In this document: one piece after another, positions 14,983-22,302 of the stretch
Position numbering within the stretch: position 1 is the first letter of the stretch
Layout of the letters: each line of letters opens with the position of its first letter
Source: Clostridiaceae bacterium
GTDB taxonomy: Bacteria; Bacillota; Clostridia; Saccharofermentanales; DTU023
NCBI GenBank assembly: GCA_012799825.1
Contig: JAAZKK010000048.1
Span: forward strand, 1 to 34,908
Reading direction: 5' to 3'
Length of the DNA stretch: 34,908 bases
Notes under the pieces: model-generated
Databases searched by the model: none
Told to the model about the DNA's origin: nothing
Seen by the model: only the letters and a program-made list of their open reading frames with translations
Translations under genes and position numbers: made by a program

Positions 14983-16155
14983 TCAGATTCGCGGCAATTT
15001 CTCGCCTGCGAGCACACGTTGCCTCGTTCTCGGAAGACCGTGCACGACAACATTATACACAAGTGCGCCCATTCTGGGATAAGATAGAAGCGCAAAACCT
15101 CGATCGACTGTTTCCTCGGCTAGAGAAAGACGAGTCTTCGCCTCGCTTTTCGCCTCCTCTGAAGAAAATCGGAGAAAAGGATTCCAATTTTTCTTCTTTC
15201 GATCCTTTTCCAAGTCGTCGATGGCATCGATGAGGTACACCCATTGGCCGAGCGCGCACATCGCCTCCCTGATCATGTAACGATAAAAGGAGGTTTCCTT
15301 GCCGTCCTTATCCTCCGGAGAAAAAGGCAGTGCTTCTTCAGCCCCGCCATCTTGTGAATGAGAATCACTATCATAAAACACATCCTCAGGAGAATAAGGC
15401 AGCGCTTCCTCCGTTGCGTCATCCGACGAAAAAGATATGCTTTCACCGGAAACAATATCCTGCGAATGAGAAATGCTTTCGAGAAATGCACTATTCGGCA
15501 CGGCCGAGGGCTTTTCCTCAGAACGTGTTTGATTATTTGGCAGATCCTGTGAAATGAAAAGTCCTTTATCTTGGTTAGAAAGAATTTTACTCTCGTTTTC
15601 AGAAGAGAGAGTCCCCCATAGCCTAGCCACCACATCAAAGCCAATCGCCGTCACTTCGGAAATCAGACGGCCGAACACCATCGCGGCTTCAAATGTGGGC
15701 TCACCTTTTTCTAATTCCGATAACGCCTCGAGCGATGCACTAATCGAACGCGCCGCCTCCGGTTGAAGGCGTTTTGCTTTTTTTCCCCCGCGAAGAAAAA
15801 GAAGCGTTTCTACCGTACCGCGGATTGGCTGATCATCGAGCGCATTGTCGCGCGCCGACGCGTATGCGAGCAGGCAAGATAGATCGGCAACATAATCAAG
15901 GACTGCATTGTCAACCATAATGGGCTTTTTCTTGATGGGGTTAAGGATACATCCTTCCTCTCGGATATGCGGATCTTCCGGAGCAAAAGCCATCAACACA
16001 ATAGCGAGGAACGTCATGTCGAATGTCACCGCTGCACGTGAAATCTGTCCGTATCGACGGCCGAGCGCTTTACAAAGCCCGCAATATACAGACTTGTATA
16101 GCGCGAAATCGCGCATCAGCAGGATAGGTTTTTCAGGACGTACGTATCCAAACAC
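14983..16155 (-). CDS. DUF5685-like protein
   Basis: The 390-aa product starts with a GTG at 16155 behind AAGGAG. Its N-terminus MFGYVRPEKPILLMRDFALY and the following YCGLCKALGRRYG (C25 and C28) are what I recall for the clostridial DUF5685 family, a family without known function. The protein looks alpha-helical. Near residues 308-318 LIDAIDDLEKDRKKKNWNPF carries an acidic D-x2-DD-x3-D pattern, reminiscent of metal-binding motifs in all-alpha isoprenoid enzymes; this likeness is only suggestive. Between about residues 210 and 290 sits a Ser/Asp/Glu-rich insertion in which SHSQD and EEALPxSPED occur twice, looking like an expanded internal repeat. It heads a three-gene set with a Cys-tail J-domain protein and a membrane protein. 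Confidence 0.8.
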   Translation of the reverse strand: MFGYVRPEKPILLMRDFALYKSVYCGLCKALGRRYGQISRAAVTFDMTFLAIVLMAFAPEDPHIREEGCILNPIKKKPIMVDNAVLDYVADLSCLLAYASARDNALDDQPIRGTVETLLFLRGGKKAKRLQPEAARSISASLEALSELEKGEPTFEAAMVFGRLISEVTAIGFDVVARLWGTLSSENESKILSNQDKGLFISQDLPNNQTRSEEKPSAVPNSAFLESISHSQDIVSGESISFSSDDATEEALPYSPEDVFYDSDSHSQDGGAEEALPFSPEDKDGKETSFYRYMIREAMCALGQWVYLIDAIDDLEKDRKKKNWNPFLRFSSEEAKSEAKTRLSLAEETVDRGFALLSYPRMGALVYNVVVHGLPRTRQRVLAGEKLPRI

Positions 16156-16195
16156 GTCGAGAACGCTCCTTCGGCAATATTATTCTTAGAAAGTT

Positions 16196-16226
16196 TAGCA
16201 CAGTGTGAAAGACGCTTCCTGTGCTA
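16196..16226. promoter_or_regulatory. Inverted repeat overlapping the gltX -10 (operator candidate)
   Basis: TAGCACAG (16196-16203) and CTGTGCTA (16219-16226) are perfect eight-base arms separated by 15 bases. The right arm overlaps the start of the likely -10 of gltX. The region also serves the divergent DUF5685-like gene. It may be a regulator site or an untranscribed coincidence. Confidence 0.45.
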
Positions 16227-16230
16227 TGAT
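16222..16230 (+). promoter_or_regulatory. Extended -10 promoter candidate for gltX-glnS
   Basis: TGCTATGAT matches TG-n-TATAAT with one hexamer mismatch, about 100 bases before the gltX start; no good -35 is visible. A small hairpin (CGGCT / AGCCG, 16249-16263) lies in the leader. Confidence 0.5.
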
Positions 16231-16331
16231 AAACGGAGTTTCAAACACCGGCTTAAACAGCCGTATGACCAAGCGATGACAACCGTTCATGTAATCATCC
16301 AATGGCGGTTAAGAAAGGAAGAGAGAACGCT

Positions 16332-17807
16332 ATGGCAGAAGCCATTGTGAGAACACGATTCGCGCCGAGTCCGACCGGCATCATGCATATCGGAAATCTT
16401 CGGTCCGCGCTATATGAATACCTGATCGCGCGCGTTGCTGGCGGTCATTTTATTCTCCGCATTGAGGACACCGACCGCGAGCGGCTCGTCGAAGGTGCCG
16501 TCGAAGCGATCTATAAGACGCTTCGCACATGCGGAATACATCATGATGAAGGCCCTGATATCGGCGGCCCTTCCGCTCCGTATGTCCAAAGTGAACGACT
16601 GCCGATCTACCGCCGATACGCAAATGATCTTGTAAAACAAGGCGATGCATACCCTTGTTTTTGTTCCATTGAGCGACTTGCATCGCTCCACGAGGAGCAA
16701 TCAGGAGATGACTTCATCGGCTACGACCGCCACTGCCGTGAGATCGACCCCGCTGAAGCGGCGGCAAGAATCGAAAAAGGCGAGCAGTATGTAATCCGCC
16801 AGAAGATGCCGCTCTTGGGCGAAACATCCTTTAGCGACGCCGTATACGGCACAATCACCGTCGACAACAAAACACTGGAGGATCAAGTTCTTATTAAATC
16901 TGACGGCTACCCGACCTACAATTTCGCTAATGTGGTCGACGATCACCTGATGGGGATCACACACGTCGTGCGCGGATCCGAGTATCTGTCTTCCACCCCT
17001 AAGTACAATCTGCTTTATGAGACTTTCGGCTGGGAAATTCCCGTCTATGTGCATCTTCCGCTGATCGTCGGCGAAGACGGAAGAAAACTTTCGAAACGTC
17101 ACGGCGCCACAAGTTTCGACGAGTTAATCGAGGCAGGCTATCTTCCGGAAGCGATCATCAATATGATTGCCTTCCTCGGATGGTCACCTGGCAACACCAC
17201 CCGTGAGAACTTCACGTTAGAAGAATTGGAATCGGCGTTTACCATCTCCGGCATCAGCAAAGCGCCTGCCGTCTTTTCGTATAAGAAATTAGACTGGATG
17301 AACGAACAGTACATCAAAAATATGCCCGAAGACACATGGATAGCGATGGTAAAGGAAAAAGCCGATACGCTGTTCAAAGATCAACCCTACGACGCCGCGA
17401 TGTTGGCACGTGTATTAAAAGAGCGCACCACACGCCTTTCGGATATCCCTGACACCATCGCGTTTATGGTCGAGACACCTACGTACGCGCGCGATCTTTT
17501 CAAACTGAAGAGAGCGAAACTCAATGCAGAAAAAGCCGCTGACATTCTCGCAGCATTGATTCCCGATATGGAAGCACTCCAATCATGGGATGAAGCTTCC
17601 ATTCACGATCTGTTAGAGCAGACCATCGCGACGCAGAATCGAAAGAAAGGCGAGATCATGGGAGCCGTGCGTCTGGCACTTTCTGGAAGAACAGTCACAC
17701 CGGGCGGAGCCATCGAACTTGCAGTCATTCTAGGAAGAGATGTATCGCTCTCCCACATGAAAAATGCCCTCGACTTTCTCAACGAAACTGACGTTACGTC
17801 TGAATAA
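16332..17807 (+). CDS. gltX: Glutamate--tRNA ligase
   Basis: GluRS charges tRNA with glutamate in two ATP-dependent steps. I start it at the ATG at 16332 (491 aa) because AGGAAGAGAG lies eight bases before it and the protein then begins with the normal class I N-terminus. An in-frame ATG at 16302 has no such site. The HIGH motif appears as HIGN (19-22) in FAPSPTGIMHIGNLRSALYE. The KMSKS loop appears as KLSKR (252-256) in EDGRKLSKRHGATS. LRIEDTDRERL and VVRGSEYLSSTPK are further family blocks, and the anticodon-binding C-terminal domain is complete. It is followed on the same strand by glnS. Confidence 0.97.
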   Translation: MAEAIVRTRFAPSPTGIMHIGNLRSALYEYLIARVAGGHFILRIEDTDRERLVEGAVEAIYKTLRTCGIHHDEGPDIGGPSAPYVQSERLPIYRRYANDLVKQGDAYPCFCSIERLASLHEEQSGDDFIGYDRHCREIDPAEAAARIEKGEQYVIRQKMPLLGETSFSDAVYGTITVDNKTLEDQVLIKSDGYPTYNFANVVDDHLMGITHVVRGSEYLSSTPKYNLLYETFGWEIPVYVHLPLIVGEDGRKLSKRHGATSFDELIEAGYLPEAIINMIAFLGWSPGNTTRENFTLEELESAFTISGISKAPAVFSYKKLDWMNEQYIKNMPEDTWIAMVKEKADTLFKDQPYDAAMLARVLKERTTRLSDIPDTIAFMVETPTYARDLFKLKRAKLNAEKAADILAALIPDMEALQSWDEASIHDLLEQTIATQNRKKGEIMGAVRLALSGRTVTPGGAIELAVILGRDVSLSHMKNALDFLNETDVTSE

Positions 17808-17872
17808 GATTGACGTTTTTGAACGGAACGGTTGTGAGTCGAATTTTCTAAACAATCAAAGAAAGAATCAGC

Positions 17873-17899
17873 CTGCTTCCATTGCGACAATAGAAGCAG
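17873..17899 (+). other. 12-bp hairpin in the gltX-glnS spacer
   Basis: CTGCTTCCATTG pairs with CAATAGAAGCAG at eleven of twelve positions around a three-base CGA loop, 41 bases before the glnS ATG. A weaker stem (AAGC / GCTT) followed by TTTTC comes directly after. This could be an attenuator or a stability element separating expression of the two synthetases; it does not resemble a T-box. Confidence 0.5.
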
Positions 17900-17940
17900 T
17901 AAGCATACGCTTTTCTAAATGCGATTAAGAGAGGACCAAT

Positions 17941-19680
17941 ATGACATCTACATCTCAAGATAAAAGAGCGAATCTTAACCCTGAAATCACTCCGAAAGAA
18001 GAAGTTGAGACCGGTAACGAGATCTCTCACTTTATCCTCGATTTCATCGATGAAGATCTCGCGCCCGGCGGTCGATCTGAAGGTTTAAGAATCCACACGC
18101 GCTTCCCTCCTGAACCGAACGGTTACCTCCACATCGGACACGCAAAGGCTATCGTAATCGATTTCGGTACGGCTGAACTTTACGACGGACTGTGCAACCT
18201 GCGTATGGACGATACGAATCCTGAGAAAGAGGATGAGTCATACGTCGAAGCCATCAAACAGGATATTCATTGGCTAGGCTACGACTGGGGCGACCGCTTT
18301 TATTATGCGTCAGATTATTTCGAGGAAATGTACGGCTACGCGGAAGAACTCATTGAAAAAGGGCTGGCGTTTGTCTGTGAGCAAACACCTGAGGAAATAC
18401 GCGATACGAGAGGAACACTGACGTCCCCCGGCACGAACAGCCCTTGGCGTGATCGACCGATCGAAGAAAATATGGATCTTTTCCGCCGCATGCGCGCAGG
18501 CGAATTTCCTGATGAACAATATACTCTTCGCGCAAAAATAGATATGACCTCAGGCAACATGAACATGCGTGATCCCGTCATCTATCGGATCGCGCATAAA
18601 GAGCACCACCGCACCGGCAATACATGGTGTATCTATCCTATGTACGACTTCGCGCATCCGCTCGAGGACGCGATTGAACACATTACACATTCACTGTGTT
18701 CGCTTGAATTTGAAGACCATCGACCGCTCTATGACTGGTTCATTGAGCACTGTTCGGTGCCATCGAAACCGCGTCAGATAGAATTCGCGCGACTCAACAT
18801 CAATTACACCGTAATGAGCAAACGCAAACTGCGCGCACTTGTAGAAGAGGGGCTCGTTGACGGGTGGGATGATCCCCGCCTCCCCACACTGCGCGGTCTA
18901 CGCCGTCGCGGCTACACACCGCGTGCTATTCGTGACTTTTGTGAGCGAAACGGCGTCTCGAAAGTGCCGAGCGTCGTCGATGTCAAATTCTTGGAATATT
19001 GTCTAAGAGAAGATCTTAATAAACGTGCCCCCCGTGCTATGGGTGTCCTTGACCCTGTTCGCCTGACGATCACGAATTATCCTGAAGACAAAAACGAAAC
19101 TTTTGTCGTGGAGAATCATCCCAACGATCCTGAAGCCGGATCACATGAAATCACGTTTTCGCGTCACCTTCTCATCGAGCGCGAAGATTTCATGGAAGAT
19201 CCGCCTCCAAAATATCACCGCCTTTATCCCGGAAATCTCGTAAGGCTTCGCGGCGCCTGTGTCATTCGCTGCACCAGTTGCGAAAAAGATGCCAACGGCA
19301 ATGTGACGGAAGTTTTGGCGGAGTATATCCCCGGAACACGGGGCGGTACCTCTCCTCCGGGCGAAAAAGTGCGCGGCACGATCCACTGGCTGGACGAAGA
19401 AACAGCCGTCCCTTGTGAAATCCGCCTCTACGACCATCTATTCGCCGTCGAGGATCCGGATGGGGATCCAAGAGATTACCACGAACTCTTGAATCCGAAC
19501 TCGTTAACCGTCCTTACCGACGCTTACGTCGAACCATGGCTTGTTACTGAGCATTCCAAGATCGGCTATCAGTTCATGAGGCAAGGATATTTCATTGAAG
19601 ACAATCGCGATTCAAGCGAAGAGCATCTCGTATTCAACCGCTCCGTCTCGCTACGCGATTCCTACAAACCGGAGATATAA
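17941..19680 (+). CDS. glnS: Glutamine--tRNA ligase
   Basis: GlnRS charges tRNA(Gln) directly with glutamine. Most Bacillota instead misacylate with GluRS and amidate with GatCAB, so its presence is notable. The 579-aa protein has class I motifs in GlnRS form: RFPPEPNGYLHIGHAKAI with HIGH at 64-67, LRMDDTNPEKE, and the KMSKS loop as VMSKRKLRALVEEG. GTIHWLDEETAVPCEIRLYD and other parts of the beta-barrel anticodon domain are complete. About 25 residues precede the usual bacterial start. AGAGGA lies before the ATG at 17941. It follows gltX by 133 bases in the same direction; the two are likely one unit with a hairpin between them. The family call is firm. Confidence 0.97.
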   Translation: MTSTSQDKRANLNPEITPKEEVETGNEISHFILDFIDEDLAPGGRSEGLRIHTRFPPEPNGYLHIGHAKAIVIDFGTAELYDGLCNLRMDDTNPEKEDESYVEAIKQDIHWLGYDWGDRFYYASDYFEEMYGYAEELIEKGLAFVCEQTPEEIRDTRGTLTSPGTNSPWRDRPIEENMDLFRRMRAGEFPDEQYTLRAKIDMTSGNMNMRDPVIYRIAHKEHHRTGNTWCIYPMYDFAHPLEDAIEHITHSLCSLEFEDHRPLYDWFIEHCSVPSKPRQIEFARLNINYTVMSKRKLRALVEEGLVDGWDDPRLPTLRGLRRRGYTPRAIRDFCERNGVSKVPSVVDVKFLEYCLREDLNKRAPRAMGVLDPVRLTITNYPEDKNETFVVENHPNDPEAGSHEITFSRHLLIEREDFMEDPPPKYHRLYPGNLVRLRGACVIRCTSCEKDANGNVTEVLAEYIPGTRGGTSPPGEKVRGTIHWLDEETAVPCEIRLYDHLFAVEDPDGDPRDYHELLNPNSLTVLTDAYVEPWLVTEHSKIGYQFMRQGYFIEDNRDSSEEHLVFNRSVSLRDSYKPEI

Positions 19681-19684
19681 GCTA

Positions 19685-19873
19685 CTATCCAAGTATTCGA
19701 TCAACCAAGAACAGGAATACACTTATATTGCCATGCTCAACAAACCAGCTAATAGACAGATTTATCCCCTTAGGCATGGGATGAATTTCATGGATTAAGA
19801 TCACCGCCGGTTTGAGGTTTTCTTTTGGATCGATTTGAGAAGTGGGCGCTTCATTGCCGTGTAGACTTGTATC
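19685..19873 (-). pseudogene. Remnant of a dienelactone-hydrolase-like (alpha/beta hydrolase) gene
   Basis: Directly after the ridA stop codon, in the same frame, 62 further codons run to a stop at 19685. The middle reads LKPAVILIHEIH, preceded by NEAPTSQIDPKEN. This is the first strand and oxyanion-loop region of dienelactone hydrolase-family proteins, whose usual form is PAVIVIHEIxG. After that the similarity fades (about 35 residues ending in FLFLVDRILG). There is no start codon at the beginning, and the catalytic Cys/Ser, Asp and His regions are absent; intact relatives are around 200-250 aa. The fragment ends five bases from the glnS stop, so the missing part was probably deleted there. 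The recognition rests on one conserved block and is therefore moderate. Confidence 0.55.
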
Positions 19874-20236
19874 CTACTCCTCGTTAGCCTCTTTTGTCAC
19901 AGCAGTCACTACGATTTCAATCAGCGAGTGTTCACGAGCCAGTGATGCCTGCACGGTCACTCGAGCCGGTTCATAACCAGGCTCAATCCAAGATTTCCAA
20001 ACCTCGTTCATAGGCTGATAGTCGCGGGCAATATCTTTAAGAAAGATTTGTGCTCTAAGGATGTGCCGTTTGTCAGAGTTATGTGCCTCCAACGTATCTT
20101 CAATTATTTTCAGAATACCTCTTGTTTGATCCTCAATTTTCTCATAGTCTCCGCAAGTGCGACCTGCAAAATACAAAATACCATTGTGCTCTACAACCCG
20201 AGCATAGAGACCATTACACTCATATCGATTAATCAT
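19874..20236 (-). CDS. RidA/YjgF family protein (enamine/imine deaminase family)
   Basis: RidA proteins hydrolyse reactive enamine and imine intermediates of PLP enzymes. The ATG at 20236 is preferred because AAAGGA lies about eight bases upstream, giving 120 aa; the frame is open further upstream. The family core is present: NGLYARVVEHNGILYFAG, then near the C-terminus PARVTVQASLA with the substrate-carboxylate-binding Arg, and IEIVVTAV with the conserved Glu. The gene is AT-richer than its neighbours and sits in a patch with a gene remnant on one side and decayed DNA on the other, which suggests acquisition or local decay. A divergent RidA subgroup with another substrate is possible. Confidence 0.85.
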   Translation of the reverse strand: MINRYECNGLYARVVEHNGILYFAGRTCGDYEKIEDQTRGILKIIEDTLEAHNSDKRHILRAQIFLKDIARDYQPMNEVWKSWIEPGYEPARVTVQASLAREHSLIEIVVTAVTKEANEE

Positions 20237-20257
20237 ATCCATTTCCTTTCTTAGCCA

Positions 20258-20263
20258 ATTATA
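20258..20263 (-). promoter_or_regulatory. -10 element candidate for ridA
   Basis: A perfect TATAAT on the minus strand lies 22 bases before the ridA ATG. No clear -35 stands at 16-18 bases. The transcript leader would be about 15 bases and include the AAAGGA ribosome site. Confidence 0.35.
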
Positions 20264-20664
20264 TAGTCTATGTACCCTCTGATGCCTGCAACTAAACAAA
20301 GAGATACTTGGTAAGTTGCTGTATCATAACCCGTCGTAACCAGTAAAGAAGCACTTCCCTAAGATATAAAATGGGTCGCACAGGTAACCATCTGTCTGCT
20401 ATGGATTTCATTCCATATTCCGTTTATAAAGTACTTCCTTCCTTTAGCTATAGCAAAATCACTCCAAAAAAAATTCATTTTCCATTAGCTCTATAATGCC
20501 TCGTGGATCGGCACAAGTATATATTTAAATGTTTATAAAGTCAATAAAAATGAATGATAATTCATAGGATAAACGTGTAGTGATTGTCTAGTAATACTTC
20601 GGATGAGGTTCAACACGAGATACACATGAATCTATGGATTCATAGCTGTAAAAATGCCAGAATT
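20264..20664. other. AT-rich non-coding stretch with signs of decayed coding sequence
   Basis: About 400 bases without a credible gene. Base composition is much lower in G+C than the flanks; one 60-base line (20521-20580) is close to one quarter G+C. Short minus-strand fragments such as ADPRGIIELMENEFFLE and FAIAKGRKYFINGIWNEIH read like protein but are broken by stops and frame changes. A hairpin with ATGAATC / GATTCAT arms (20626-20643) lies behind murE, without a U-run. The likely reading is decayed acquired DNA. Confidence 0.45.
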
Positions 20665-22275
20665 TTAAAATGATTTTTTGCGCGCTTTCCGTGCTTCAAC
20701 GGCCTCGAGAATTACCGCTTTTTCGCTATAAGGAACAGTGACGCCGGAGAAGGTGCGTGTGTTGTCATCGCCCATGCCGGCAAAGAGGATGATATCTCCT
20801 TCACGCGCGAGGTCAACCATTTGATGGATGGCGCGATGACGATCGATCTCTTGAAGCAGCTCGCCTTTGAAATCGGTCATGTACAATAAGACTTCATCCA
20901 TGATGGATTTCGGATCTTCATCGTAGGGACAATCTGTCGTAACCATTGCGACGTCCGCGAATTGTGAAACGGCCTCGGCGAGATCTCGGCGGCGATTTTT
21001 TGCGCGACCGCCGACGGCACCAAATAACACCATCAGTCGACCGTTTTCTCTTTTTAAGCCCGTTAGCATCTCCAGAACAGCGCGCATGCCCATCCCGTTG
21101 TGCGCGTAATCGATCAACATGATGACACCTTGAAAGGTGTCTAGAAATTCATTTCTGCCCGCGATCTTGTTTGAACGAAGCGCATCACGGTATTGGTTCG
21201 GCTGAAATCCCATCTGATGCATCACAGCGATGACCGCTAACGCGTTAGCCACATTGTGATCGCCCGGCGCACTGATCATCACGTCGCTTTCCTCTAATCC
21301 GTGCGCAGTAAAACTCGAAGATGCTCCTTTTCCTTCTTCGTATGAATGGTGTAGATCGACCGCCCATATATCGGCACCCGACGACGGCTGCAAACTGTAC
21401 GAAATTGTTTTTCCTGCTGCATGCGCTTTCATATAAGTGTACGAAGGATCGTCGAAGTTCAGGATTGACGTATTAGCCATAGAGAAGAGTTTTGCTTTGC
21501 TTTCGCGGTAATCGTTAAAATCGCTGTGCTCAATGGGGCTGATATGATCATAACCGATGTTGGTACAAACGGCGTATTCAAACAACAGACCATCAACGCG
21601 TTGTCCCTTTAACGCTGACGAAGACACTTCCATGGCAACGACGTTCACCCCGCGGCGACGCAACAAATAAAAATAGCGCGTCAGAACGTTCATATCCGGT
21701 GTCGTATTGACGAGATCACGATGAAAATCTCGGTGTCGGACGCCGGTGGTACCGATCGTAGCCGCCTCCATGCCACACGCCATGAGTGCATCGTAAAGCA
21801 TGTGTACAATGGTCGTTTTTCCTTTCGTGCCGGTGATACCGATCAGCAAGAGCTCCCGTTCAGGATAGCCGAAAAAGCGGCGCACGAGCGCGTTTTGAGC
21901 AGACGTCGTATTGTGGACGCCCAACACTAGGCAGCCCTCAGGGAGTTCAACGGGACGTTCCGTCACAAAAATGCGACAGCCGCAGTCGTACGCATCGCGG
22001 ACATACAGATGGCCGTCTGTTTTTATACCTGATATGGCAAGAAAAAGTGTCCCATCCCTCGCCTTGCGCGAATCTGAGATGATATCCGTCACCAAAAAAT
22101 CACGCCATTTTTCAAAATCGCCTTGAAACACATTGAAGGTAATTGTTTTGAGAAGAGACACAAGAGAAACACGGATCGACAAATCACCAAGATCACAATC
22201 TGTGATCTTGGTGTCATCTGTCAAGGGGTGACTAAGCGACGCCTGTTTTTCGGGCGACGCCGGTTCTTTTTGCAT
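20665..22275 (-). CDS. murE: UDP-MurNAc-tripeptide synthetase (MurE-type Mur ligase)
   Basis: MurE adds the third amino acid of the peptidoglycan stem peptide using ATP. The 536-aa protein has the P-loop GTKGKTT (149-155), the region NTTPDMNVLTRYF, MEVSSSALKGQRVDG, NIGYDHISPIEH, and the Lys that is carbamylated in the family (K260 in YRESKAKLF). Where meso-diaminopimelate-adding enzymes have D-N-P-R, this one reads D-C-P-Y (448-451), and the usual GKGHE reads GMGDD. The third residue added may therefore not be meso-DAP (for instance Lys or Orn). About 40 extra residues precede the usual N-terminus. The start ATG at 22275 has a strong GGGGGAG site. It lies 27 bases behind the acyl-CoA synthetase gene and is likely cotranscribed with it. 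Confidence 0.9.
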   Translation of the reverse strand: MQKEPASPEKQASLSHPLTDDTKITDCDLGDLSIRVSLVSLLKTITFNVFQGDFEKWRDFLVTDIISDSRKARDGTLFLAISGIKTDGHLYVRDAYDCGCRIFVTERPVELPEGCLVLGVHNTTSAQNALVRRFFGYPERELLLIGITGTKGKTTIVHMLYDALMACGMEAATIGTTGVRHRDFHRDLVNTTPDMNVLTRYFYLLRRRGVNVVAMEVSSSALKGQRVDGLLFEYAVCTNIGYDHISPIEHSDFNDYRESKAKLFSMANTSILNFDDPSYTYMKAHAAGKTISYSLQPSSGADIWAVDLHHSYEEGKGASSSFTAHGLEESDVMISAPGDHNVANALAVIAVMHQMGFQPNQYRDALRSNKIAGRNEFLDTFQGVIMLIDYAHNGMGMRAVLEMLTGLKRENGRLMVLFGAVGGRAKNRRRDLAEAVSQFADVAMVTTDCPYDEDPKSIMDEVLLYMTDFKGELLQEIDRHRAIHQMVDLAREGDIILFAGMGDDNTRTFSGVTVPYSEKAVILEAVEARKARKKSF

Positions 22276-22302
22276 TTAGCTCTCCCCCCGCATAATTCTG
22301 CT

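Noticed and set aside
16201-16331. T-box leader before gltX
   Set aside because: The leader is short and lacks the conserved T-box sequence and terminator; glutamyl synthetase genes are also not usual T-box targets.
20371-20496. 41-codon plus-strand ORF in the AT-rich spacer
   Set aside because: No ribosome site, no recognisable family, and surrounded by broken frames; more likely decayed DNA.
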